From Chrysophaeum taylorii (taxonomy: Eukaryota > Sar > Pelagophyceae > Pelagomonadales > Pelagomonadaceae), in contig JAQMWT010000523.1 in the NCBI GenBank assembly GCA_029834535.1, positions 62,001-126,000 of the forward strand: a stretch of 64,000 bases of DNA, in the 5' to 3' direction. The stretch's first letter is position 1. Each line of letters starts with the position of its first letter. The notes under the pieces were generated by a model. That model ran no database searches. It was given only the letters and a program-made list of their open reading frames with translations, and had not been told where the DNA came from. This document shows, piece after piece, positions 40,301 to 48,090 of this stretch. A program made the translations under genes and the position numbers.

Positions 40301-41052
40301 CCTCCTCCTCCTCACCGGTCGTCGCCGTCGTCCCCAAGAGCGGCGCCAAGTCTCTAGGTCGCTGGCTCACGACCCTCGAGGCACTCGCCAACAATCCCGA
40401 AAACCGGCTCGTGCGCACGGACGACCTCGTGGCGACGGCCGGCAAATCCGCGTCGTCGCGATTCCAAGTTTCCGGCTGGTTTCCGCTGCGCGACAGCGCG
40501 ACGCTCGAGTACTCGGATCCCGCGCGCCCCCGCGCGACGGGCTTTGGGGCGCTCCGCCTCGTAGTGACCTGGCGCCACGAACACCAACGAGCGCGACGAG
40601 GCGAGGACTCGCCCGCGCGATGGCACCGCCTTTCCCCACCAAAGTCCGCGCTGGATCAACTCGTCGAAAATTCGCGAGAATCCGCGCTGCGTATCGGCTC
40701 CCCGCGCTATACGAAGCGAATGCTCGAGACCTTTCCATTGCTGTTCCTCCCGAGGAACGTATCGCTCTTCGATGTCAACGTTCGCTTGCACGACGTTTTC
40801 ATGTCCGAGGCTCAGGCAGTCGTCGGCGCGGGCGACCACGCCCGCGTCCAGATACCCAAACTCGCCCTCGACGCCGCGACCTTTCGCCGGCAAAAGAAGA
40901 AGGATGGCGATCGCGACGCTTCCAACCTCTTCGAGTTTCTCCACGCCTTTGTCGTCAAGGGCTGCGGCCCGCTCATCCTCTCACCCAACATACTCTATCA
41001 AGTCATATCCGCCTTCTCTGGGGGTTCCGGCTCTTTCCTCGCGGCGGACTAA
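37381..41052 (+). CDS. DEP-like and multi-C2 membrane protein
   Basis: 1223 residues in a single exon. Residues ~50-105 look like a DEP domain (ILGWLCSLRRDGV, RAEAVALAQRAVDRGYLERV). Several C2-like beta folds follow: ~155-290, ~325-420, ~540-620, and the clearest at ~880-1060 (ALYVRVVAARDLLHANPGQL, VLALDLFAVD, GALRLVVTWRHEHQ). An acidic, Gln/Asp-rich loop lies at ~455-530. A hydrophobic region at ~630-710 holds about three membrane segments (VVVVAVGTLFAAATT, LVAIALAPMLVLACHVCG, LASFLIVRYAL). DEP binds membranes or GPCR-associated partners, and C2 domains bind lipids, often with Ca2+. The layout suggests a membrane tether or trafficking factor at an endomembrane contact. It is not a standard ferlin, MCTP or synaptotagmin arrangement. 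Confidence 0.7.
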   Translation: MPAALDELIGRMAIELSKSCGRGGLADEEVAAIAVRWAPRSSVASTASCVGADDILGWLCSLRRDGVACVPEGALRRSEFISRAEAVALAQRAVDRGYLERVGLGSKRKLSSSKKYWSQLRAALLDDEDRVATRRRRVFRAGSSRHWRFVLPRIFPEEDVVRVAVGRVRLPRDAAGVLPSVGYVSACVRVDLVVAARGSCRWFPRQRHRTTMVRRPSSIFDVGESVDFAMPRAFRDHAFFVVEILNEAAHGVLHAKRLGATCVPLSEAMRAGTAEVCLVDRDGERAVCNPATTTCFDATSSRQQQRSMVLATGFDDPRQRSGGTAATVELSVRESTVTTTATLALGATRRVRCVVHEARNVVYDLAETHGLGWSLQARLIVGGDHEATPWKPKIFHHAHILAHVQRVGGGGARFSFSREDDSPSRGRSVPSVYRMLSVVRSVSRAPQDANTLEEDEEEDGAYSRVGGGSASFEDDDDDEEEADDAIASARDEETESQQQQQQSGDDEEFVLPRDSDVFDDDQETLRFFPKLSVDAAAQNLATDAARLVVLEKSRGGIPRRVGAAVVPLASLPTSQHDPEWHILVNVGPRGVLTRNGELKASLWVEDVGERDHRERKGDDPSSRRRWLFRRRVANVVVVAVGTLFAAATTATSREIVGGWTVFFLKAARTVSKLVAIALAPMLVLACHVCGPVALGWLASFLIVRYALRGACVVRIDSVRASFFITRGADVKMHAKKHKLVPRSAPRWRLALALEVRGFQFGNPAASNYPHQNLVSAACVNLVLSIALRDAPRVIRSLVEGPWRPSPRQCFSAFAFTRNDDDDDDEKAYAGVAVVETLEIRSPEVNLELDAAGELNVVALARDIADAKVARYLRPRQLAPNALYVRVVAARDLLHANPGQLLVARCHLRADEYRDTGPSAPLTTNGETEWRDDDAVAAFNNARCCCDDASAVLALDLFAVDPPTTKRRARDGPPTSSSSPVVAVVPKSGAKSLGRWLTTLEALANNPENRLVRTDDLVATAGKSASSRFQVSGWFPLRDSATLEYSDPARPRATGFGALRLVVTWRHEHQRARRGEDSPARWHRLSPPKSALDQLVENSRESALRIGSPRYTKRMLETFPLLFLPRNVSLFDVNVRLHDVFMSEAQAVVGAGDHARVQIPKLALDAATFRRQKKKDGDRDASNLFEFLHAFVVKGCGPLILSPNILYQVISAFSGGSGSFLAAD

Positions 41053-41414
41053 CACGAGAAGCGCGCGCAGATGATACGTAGTAGTACTTTCGCACCTCGA
41101 GAACAAAAAATACGTCGTCGCCGACACGCGACTAAAAATCAAAAGACGGAGTGATGAGCAGTGATGAGTGCCCTATGGAGTGCGCGCGCCGACGTAATCT
41201 TATGAGCTGCGGCGGCGGGCGGCGGCGGCGCTTGTAGTTTTGAGCATGCTTTTTGCAGTAGCAGTGGGATTGGCACCGTTCACTTCCCCGCGGATGAGAC
41301 GCACCCGTGGCTCCACTCGTTCGAGATTGACGTCAAAATCGCCCAACATCATCATATATAATTGTGTATTTTCACGCGTGAGACTGGGACTGCTTCTGGC
41401 CCTCGTGGCTCTCG

Positions 41415-41446
41415 GCCGGGATTAAAAATAATCCCGCAATCCCGGC
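41415..41446. other. Two mutually exclusive hairpins
   Basis: The inner hairpin pairs gggatta (41418-41424) with taatccc (41429-41435) around an AAAA loop. The outer hairpin pairs gccgggatt (41415-41423) with aatcccggc (41438-41446). Both stems are perfect and use the same left arm, so only one can form at a time. It could be a terminator-like or RNA-processing structure, or a chance palindrome. Confidence 0.35.
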
Positions 41447-42867
41447 TATTATTATCCATCCACACGGTCGATGTGGTCGAGAGGCCTACCTCATCTAGAG
41501 TAACTTGCGTTTTCGCTGCTGCTTCTCCTCCGCCTGTGTCGCTCGCCACATACATATCCCCGGAGTGGAATGGGAGAAGGAGCAGGCTATTGTTCCGATT
41601 CCGAAGGTCCCTGGTCATCCGAGCGTCGAGACGTCGCGTTCTATACCTTGATATCACAATAACATGCAGCACTGGGCGGTGATATTCGGCCCCACGACCT
41701 ACGCCACTCCGAGAGCGCTGTGATTTCTAGCTTGACGGGCAGGATTTTTTGTGTGCGCCCGGACTGGCCGTGATGTTTAAACCCCCCTTGCTATCGCTGT
41801 GGCTTTATCCAAACAAGAATAATAACTGGTGGGACCACGTGTCCTTGCTAGATGTGGCATTTGACATCATCTCAAAGGCCTACGATCGCCCTCTTGTTTC
41901 GTTGGAAAAGGAGCCCGCCACGCGTCGCCTTGGATTTTACCCGACTCCTACATTAATTTCTACCCGCCCGCAACAGGACATTGGTAATCCGGCGCAATTC
42001 GTGGCAGTATATGGCATGTCAATATCGCTCTTGGGAGACAAGACAGACAGACGACGATGGGTCTTTCTCCTTTTGCCGGAGGTACTCCTCCTCCACACCG
42101 CGCGTAGGAACCTCCGAGAACCCGGTTGGCAATTTCCCCCTATTTAATAATCTGACATGCAAACTGACTGACCCTCGTCTCGTCCTCAAGACGGACGACC
42201 CACGGGACCATCTTGAGGTCGGTCACCCCAGCAGACTTGTGGCGTCGTCCGTCCAGGGTTTGGTCCTGCTCGTGCTTTCTCTCATTATGGCCCCACCACG
42301 AATGGCTCTTGTTGTTGTGCTTCGTTGAAAATGCTTTGCAGGACTTTGGAACGATTATGCGCCGTTCATTGGAGGTGCGGGTCAGCAGCATCGTCTCGAT
42401 TCTTTGAGATTCGGCTCAATCTAACGGAAACGAGGCCAGCAGAACTCGAGTGGCTCATGGGCCCTCTCGATCTTGCGGAACAGAACTGGCGGCCCCACAG
42501 CTGTGCTCTATCGACACAGGGGCTTACAGTTTTTTGGCTTCGATCACCCGTGTCATCATGTCACAATTCGGCGAACTATGACTATGCGCCGAAAACAAAA
42601 AATTGGAAATCAAGCCGTCGCTCGGACATAACCAGTAAACTTCTGAGTATCGACGAGTTCGGGTGTAAGCTTCGCGCCGGCCCGGAGAGTCTGGATGGCG
42701 TGCGGCAACAACGATGCTGAACGTGCTGAAGATGCGAGTTCAGAATTGAGGAATATGACATTGTATCATCGGTGACATTATTGGGATTGCTTTGTTTTCA
42801 GCCACCTTTTTTTTTTTTTTTCAGCCAGATCTGAGTCAGATGCAACCTCAGAAATTCACAAGCCTCC

Positions 42868-42950
42868 AGACGCCTTGCGGACGCAGACGCCTTGCGGACG
42901 CAGACGCCTTGCGGACGCAGACGCCTTGCGGACGCAGACGCAAGCCACCC
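42868..42950. repeat. Tandem 17-bp repeat, ~4.5 copies
   Basis: The unit agacgccttgcggacgc is repeated four times without change, then once with divergence. Seventeen is not a multiple of three, so it is unlikely to be coding. Confidence 0.85.
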
Positions 42951-43866
42951 GCAAACACAGACGACGTGATCCTGGGCTGACGCAAGCAACGTGCAAAAGC
43001 GGAATGAAGGTCAGCTGACACGAGAAACTGCAGTCGTGTGATCCGCGAGGTTCCTTATGCTAGGAGTAGCCGTGTGATGCCCAAATGGCCCTGCTACGAA
43101 CGGCCGGCTTCAGACCCGAAGATCGCGATGTTTCGCAGCGTTTCGTCAATCGACACGAGGAGCGCGAGCGGGGGCGCAAAGAGCGTGCATGTGCGGCGGC
43201 GGCCCTGGAGCGGATGGCGGAAACGTGGTGAGTACACAGACGAAGAAGACGGTTTGCTGGCGTGACTTGACCAGCCTGGCCTGGCTCGGCTTCCATGTTT
43301 GCTTTGTTTTGTAGACATGGGCGGGAGCCAAGTTTGGCTTGGTTTTGTTGACCACCCTCTGGCCGCGCGTGATCGAATTTTCTGGCTTGGTTGCCACGAC
43401 TGGCTCGCGGGTTTAGTCGGGGGTGTTGGCCTCAGTACTAGACGGCGTTTTGTTTTCCAAGCTATGCCGCACTTTTCAGAAGCCTCGGAGTATAGGGTGT
43501 AATGGAGCGGTTCCCTTGCGTATGAGAGTTTGGTCGTTCCGCTTGCTCGCCAAGACGCACGAAAGTTTTGCTTGCCACCGTTCGAGTCAACCTTGGACAC
43601 CTCTGCCAAGACCGTGGCCCGCCAGCCGCAGCTTGGTACCAACAGCCCCAGCCACTTATAGCTCTGGCCGCCTGTCTTCACGCCTTCCTTCGCGGGCCGT
43701 CGGCCTGTACGTATATCCTGTGTCTTCAAAGAGCTATAGCAGCGGACCCCGACTCCCCCCAACATGCTTCGAGGTGCCTTTTCTTCTGAATCCCCCTTTA
43801 CAAGTACGTTTTGCACGATGAGCGAACGCAAGAGCGCCTCGCTCTTAAGCGCCGGGTGACGAGACT

Positions 43867-44679
43867 CTAGAGGCGAGCTCGCATGGCCTCACGCACCACA
43901 AGTTTGTGTGCTTTCTGCCGCTCGCGCTTCTTGCGATTTTTCTCGGCGGTATCGCTTGTAGCAGCCACTTTCTTTTTTGGGGGTGGTTCCTTAACGACGG
44001 GCGGCTTCCGTGGCTTTGGCGCGGCTTTCTTCCATTCGCTCACCGATTGCACGATGTCAAAGGCAAAATCATCGTCATCTTCCTCGTTCTCTACGGCCGG
44101 CGGCTTGATGACGCTCTTTCGAAGATCCTCCGTGAGCCGAGTGGTGAGTGCTGATGATTCCTGGACGCCATCCTTCTGGTAAGCGACGCAGCCGTCCAGA
44201 TCAGGAAGATCACGCAGTTCTTTGCGCGCGGGTTCTTGGTGCTGCGAAACTTTCTGGGCGAGTCTTCGCAGCGACGCCGGCGTGAGTTGTGTCTCGCGCT
44301 CGCCGTCATCGTACTCGACCGAGTAGGAATAGCCTCCGCCGCCCAACGCTTTCGCAGAGATGATAACGCCAGGGTGCCAACTGTCGCTTTTCCACAGCGC
44401 CAACACCCGCTCGCCCTCGTCATAGCGATCCTGGACTGCATGCTCGGTCGTCTCGCTGCTCTGGGGGTGACCCTGATCGCTGGCATCGCCACCTCTCCCG
44501 CTTGTCTCGCCACCCTCGACCCTCGGAAGAGGAGGAGCCTTGGCCGGCTTCCGCCGTTTGGCTCGCGCAGCTCTGCGAGTCGCAGGTTTGGACGGTTCTT
44601 TTTTCAAGAACAACCCAAAGGCCGCGACCAAAACGACGGCGACGACTACGATCGAAAGAGTCTCCGCGTTCTCCACCAT
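43867..44679 (-). CDS. Single-pass membrane protein with a Tudor-like module
   Basis: About 270 residues from the ATG at 44679 (MVENAETLSIVVVAVVLVAA). An upstream in-frame ATG at 44763 would add 28 residues. I prefer the inner start because it puts a membrane segment (LSIVVVAVVLVAAFGLFL) right at the N-terminus as a signal anchor. A Lys/Arg-rich stretch follows (RRAARAKRRKPAKAP), then a Tudor-like module at ~90-145 (VLALWKSDSWHPGVIISAKA, YSYSVEYDDGERETQLTPA). The C-terminal half is acidic, then strongly basic (KNRKKRERQKAHKLVV). The Tudor-like module resembles those in the large RING protein ~6 kb away (VVWALFDDG...YDDGD). Function unknown. Confidence 0.65.
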   Translation of the reverse strand: MVENAETLSIVVVAVVLVAAFGLFLKKEPSKPATRRAARAKRRKPAKAPPLPRVEGGETSGRGGDASDQGHPQSSETTEHAVQDRYDEGERVLALWKSDSWHPGVIISAKALGGGGYSYSVEYDDGERETQLTPASLRRLAQKVSQHQEPARKELRDLPDLDGCVAYQKDGVQESSALTTRLTEDLRKSVIKPPAVENEEDDDDFAFDIVQSVSEWKKAAPKPRKPPVVKEPPPKKKVAATSDTAEKNRKKRERQKAHKLVVREAMRARL

Positions 44680-45465
44680 ATTTTGACGTGGAGAGTTCCG
44701 TTGAGAATACATCCGCCGCCCGCAGGGGTATTTATTTTGTTGCTCACGAGCCAGCAGTGCCACTCCGGATGATGGCGGTGCGCACGGCGGAGAGATCGGC
44801 CATCGAGGGACGGACGGACGTCATAAGCTAGAGGGGTATTTGTTCGTGAGTCCGACTGGACTAAGATTGCCACGGTCGCATAACCAACCAACCGACCAGC
44901 AAGTCCCCGGGTCGTTGTTCTCCCGTCCAGTGTCTCACCAACCAACCGAAAGGACCCTACGGACGGTCCGCACTCCCCCCACCCTCTTAGCAGCCGAGTT
45001 CTAATTTATTAATGGCCGCCGCGGCAGGCCTTTGGTTGAAAGAGGGTTCAACTGAAGCACTTCGAGGTCAAGGTTCGTCTGCGCGAAGGCGATCGCTTCG
45101 CGCGGACGCTGGGAGCATCGGGGCATGTTGCTGCACCTCCGAAATCAGGTGCTTCTTCTGCGGCCGATGGTCCTTTCGACCCCTCTTCACGGCGATCGGC
45201 AACTCCATGTCGAGCTGGTCGCCCTTCACGATCATCCGGGGGGTCCCGTATTTCATCCGGTCGTTCCCCGTCTTCTTCGGGTTCGGAAGTCGGCGATAGG
45301 CGGCGGGTGGTCTCCCCCCTCGCCGGCCACCGGAGGGTTTGTCTCGTCATCCGGAACCGCGTGGCGGTCCGCCGTCGCTCGCCACCAAGGCGCGAGCCAT
45401 GACGCGGTTTATCGCGAGAAGAACAAAAAACGGAAGACGTCCGAAGCAGTCTTGCGTATTATAGG
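44680..45465. other. Intergenic; no gene supported
   Basis: Short frames on both strands at 45012-45350. The - strand frame 45256-45068 (MKYGTPRMIVKGDQLDMELP) reads like protein but is only 62 codons, without a domain. The words accaaccgaccag and accaaccgaaagg show local duplication at 44880-44955. Confidence 0.4.
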
Positions 45466-46060
45466 TAACAAGTCCAGGCCAGTAAGTTCACCTACTCCCA
45501 ATCTCTAACCCCAGTAAGTTCACCTAATCCCAGTAAGTTTCATATAAGTTCACCTGGTCCGTAAGTTCACCTAGCTCTAACCAACTCCTTTGAGCTCGTC
45601 GCTCTCGCCTCCGCCAATCTAAGCTGCTTTGATCCGCACGCGCCGCCAACCTTTGAGTTTACTCTAAAAACCCTTTACTCTGAAAACCCCAGTATGTTCA
45701 CCTGGTCCCTAGTGCAGGCCAGTAAGTTCGCCAGTAAGTTCACCTGGTCCCATTCTCTAACCCCAGTAAGTTCACCTGGTCCCAGTAAGTTCACCTAGTC
45801 CCAATCTCTAACCCCAGTAAGTTCGGCGTAAACCCAGTCGTGCTCACATCCACTCACCCCACTCTCCTTCGAGCTCGTCGCTCTCACCTCCGCCAATCTA
45901 AGCTGCTTTGATCCGTACACGCCGCTAGCCTTTGCGTTCACTCTAAAAACCCCAGTAAGTTCACTTGGTCCCAGTAAGTTCACCTGGTCACTAAGTTCAC
46001 CTAGTCCCAATCTCAAACCCCAGTAAGTTCGCCTGGTCCCAGTAAGTTCACCTACCGTGC
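45466..46060. repeat. Minisatellite of ccagtaagttcacctggtc-type units
   Basis: Many imperfect copies of a 15-20-bp unit, cagtaagttcacctggtccc, are interspersed with unit variants (cctagtccc, caatctctaacc). They are split by two copies of a longer block beginning tttgagctcgtcgctctc and containing ccaatctaagctgctttgatccg. The same material recurs at 51170-51235 and, inverted or direct, at 51935-52540. It always abuts the 3' end of the helicase-like repeats. Confidence 0.85.
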
Positions 46061-46069
46061 GCGTGTAGA

Positions 46070-46690
46070 CGCCGGGAGGGGGCTTATCGGTATTGCGCAG
46101 CACGTGTGGGGTAGGGTGGAGTCGTCGACTCAGAAGACGATATCCTCGGGGTTGCCGATCGACAGAGAGCCACGTAGAGCTGGACGTGGCAGAAGACGGG
46201 CTTGGGCAAGAGGACGCCGACCTCGCGGGGCGTCTGGCCCTGGCTCTTGTTGATCGTTTGGCGTCGGCGGGCCTTACGGGATACAGGTTGGAGGAGCCTC
46301 GGTGACAACGACACGATCGATCATGTATCTGGTACCGTTGCAGTGGCCGTGCGACGGGTCGAGGTTGCGAAGACTTTAAGCTCGCGATCAAAGTCAGCAT
46401 GCCGTTGGTTGTCAGGGAGTTCAAAACTCTACTGTAAAGAGCGAGGCGTCGTCTTCCGACCCAGCCTAGTCAGCCGAAAAGAACTCCGACGCCTCGTCTC
46501 CGGGAAAAAAAGGCCGCGGTCATGCGCGCGTTGTCAGCATCGACATCGTTTCGACGGGGCGTGAGAATGGCGCGCTGAAAGCGCCGCCGCGGGTCGTGGA
46601 AATAGTCTGCGAGGTCGCCGTAGACGGCTTGGAGGATCACTGTCTGGCTCTCGCGCCTACCTGATCCTTACTCTCGCGCCTACCTGATCC
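46070..46690 (-). mobile_element. PIF1/Helitron-type helicase C-terminal fragment, copy A
   Basis: Translated on the - strand, spread over more than one frame, it shows the C-terminal half of a Helitron-type helicase: a 'LTPRN-VVDADNARMTAAF' region, then SLTTNGML, and finally VGVLLPKPVFCHVQLYVALC followed by RSATP. These match the conserved end of PIF1/Helitron helicases (LTPRN--V-aiN, then INKaQGQT, then QLYVALSR). The N-terminal helicase and Rep domains are missing. It ends at the same point as copies B and C, next to ccctaaat-gagggacaaaca and a CAGA run. It is frameshifted and degenerate. The copy shares over 600 bp of close identity with B and C. Confidence 0.7.
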
Positions 46691-46734
46691 TTACCCTAAA
46701 TGGAGGGACAAACAGACAGACTTGAACATCCTTT

Positions 46735-46810
46735 GTGAGAACTAAAATGGGATGTGAGAACTATAATGGGGATGTGGTGCAGGGGTAAGTGTCATTGCTT
46801 CCTCACACAG
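46735..46810. repeat. Dispersed ~65-bp repeat, second copy at 50978-51050
   Basis: The sequence gggatgtgagaactataatg, followed by ggggatgtggtgcaggggtaagtg and cattgcttcctcaca, occurs at both places with almost no difference. Both copies sit next to a helicase-fragment repeat. Inside copy 1 the word acaggtgctggaaaagaaa is then duplicated (46807-46880). Confidence 0.8.
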
Positions 46811-46929
46811 GTGCTGGAAAAGAAAGAAAAGGAAAAAGGGGTAAGTGAGGTCCTCACACAGGTGCTGGAAAAGAAAAGGAAAAAAGGGGTAAGTGAGATG
46901 CTCACAGAGGAGAAGCTTGAAGGAAGACG

Positions 46930-48090
46930 TCAGGAAAGGCATTGTGGCAGAAAGAGACAGGAGATGTCGGGCGAAGTCACGAGGTGAGGTAACGAGCACG
47001 AAGCCGGAGGAAGGGTAGAATCGCGACCAAGAATAAGAGCAAGATCCTGAGAACCATTGAGACAACGTAGAGTGGGAGATAAAGCGTGCCAAGCGTGCCA
47101 GTGGGGTTTACCAGGATTGTGTGAAAAACGCGCACACTGATTGACGGACCAAGTGATATCAGGACGAGTCATGATGGAGATGGAGAGGACACAGCCAACA
47201 ATACGGCGAAAAGGGATACGTGCCATGAAGATGTGATCTGGAGAACCAGGAGCCGGACAATCAGCCGCAGAAAGATGAAGACCTTTGGGAGCGGGAGTGA
47301 GTTCGGGTTTACTGTTGATGAAGCGATGTTCGGTAAGGATTTCACGGATAGCATGGGATTGGTCAAGAGTGAGGGTTCTCCGAGGGCGAGCACGCGTGAT
47401 GCAAAGACCAACGTAAGAGGTGAGATCAAGATCATTGACGTCAGTGAAAGCGCGGAAACGGAGGAAAAAGGCTTGGTAATGGCCAATGCAATGACGAGGG
47501 TGCGCCACAAGAAGATCATCAACGACCAGAACGAGACGTAGAAGGACGGTAGAATTGAGCACGAGCTTGTAATGGCAAGTGTCACCAGATCCGCGGACGA
47601 AGCCACAGTCATTGACGAGAAAGCGTGCCAAATAAAGCCACCAATTGCGACAAGCTTGTTTGCAACCATACCAAGAGCGACGGAGCTTGTAAACGATTTT
47701 GGAACCATCGGTGGGTTGTGGGAGCTTGAATAAAAGCGGAGCTAACATCCAACTTGTGCAAATCCCAGTCACGAACAGCGACAAAGGTCAGAAAGAAACG
47801 GATCGTGACGATGTTGGCAACCGGTGAGTAGGTGTCATGATAATCAATGCCGTGAACCTGCGTGTAACCGCGGACAACGAGGCGAGCCTTGTACGATTTG
47901 AAGCGGCCAGAGTCATACTTCTTGCGGAGGATCCACTTGAGAGTACAAATGTTGCCAGAAAACGTCGAAGGAAGGCGCACAACATCCCAGCAACCAAGCT
48001 GACCAAGAGAGCTGTATTCGTTAGCGATGGCTTGCAACCAGCCAGGACGCTCAGGATTGGTCGGAGCTAAAGCTTCACGTAAATGGAAGT
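46930..48090 (-). mobile_element. Copia reverse-transcriptase remnant, second family, broken
   Basis: The parts seen are the RT N-terminal region (CWDVVRLPS, then YKARLVVRGYTQVHGIDYHD, TYSPVANIVTIRFFL, LHKLDVSSAFIQAP) and the RT core with VVDDLLVAHP, LTSYVGLCI and SIMTRPDITWSVNQCARFS. These are typical of Copia. It is not the same family as the element at 7.9-17.2 kb. No LTRs were found. It is broken by several changes and lies among helicase-type repeats. Sequence upstream on the - strand (48.3-49.8 kb) may belong to it but shows no motif. Confidence 0.8.

Larger units (their letters stand above)
41053..43866. other. Intergenic, 2.8 kb; no gene supported
   Basis: Only short frames of poor quality are present. 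The features seen are a pair of overlapping hairpins at 41415-41446, a 17-bp tandem repeat at 42868-42950 preceded by a T-run, and around 43.26-43.42 kb several variant copies of a word like 'tggcttggttttgttgacc'. A 245-codon - strand frame at 43094-43831 lacks any recognisable domain and is Ser/Arg/Trp-rich, so I do not call it. Confidence 0.5.

Noticed and set aside
43094-43831. 245-codon - strand open frame
   Set aside because: Low-complexity Ser/Arg/Trp composition, no domain, and locally repeated words.
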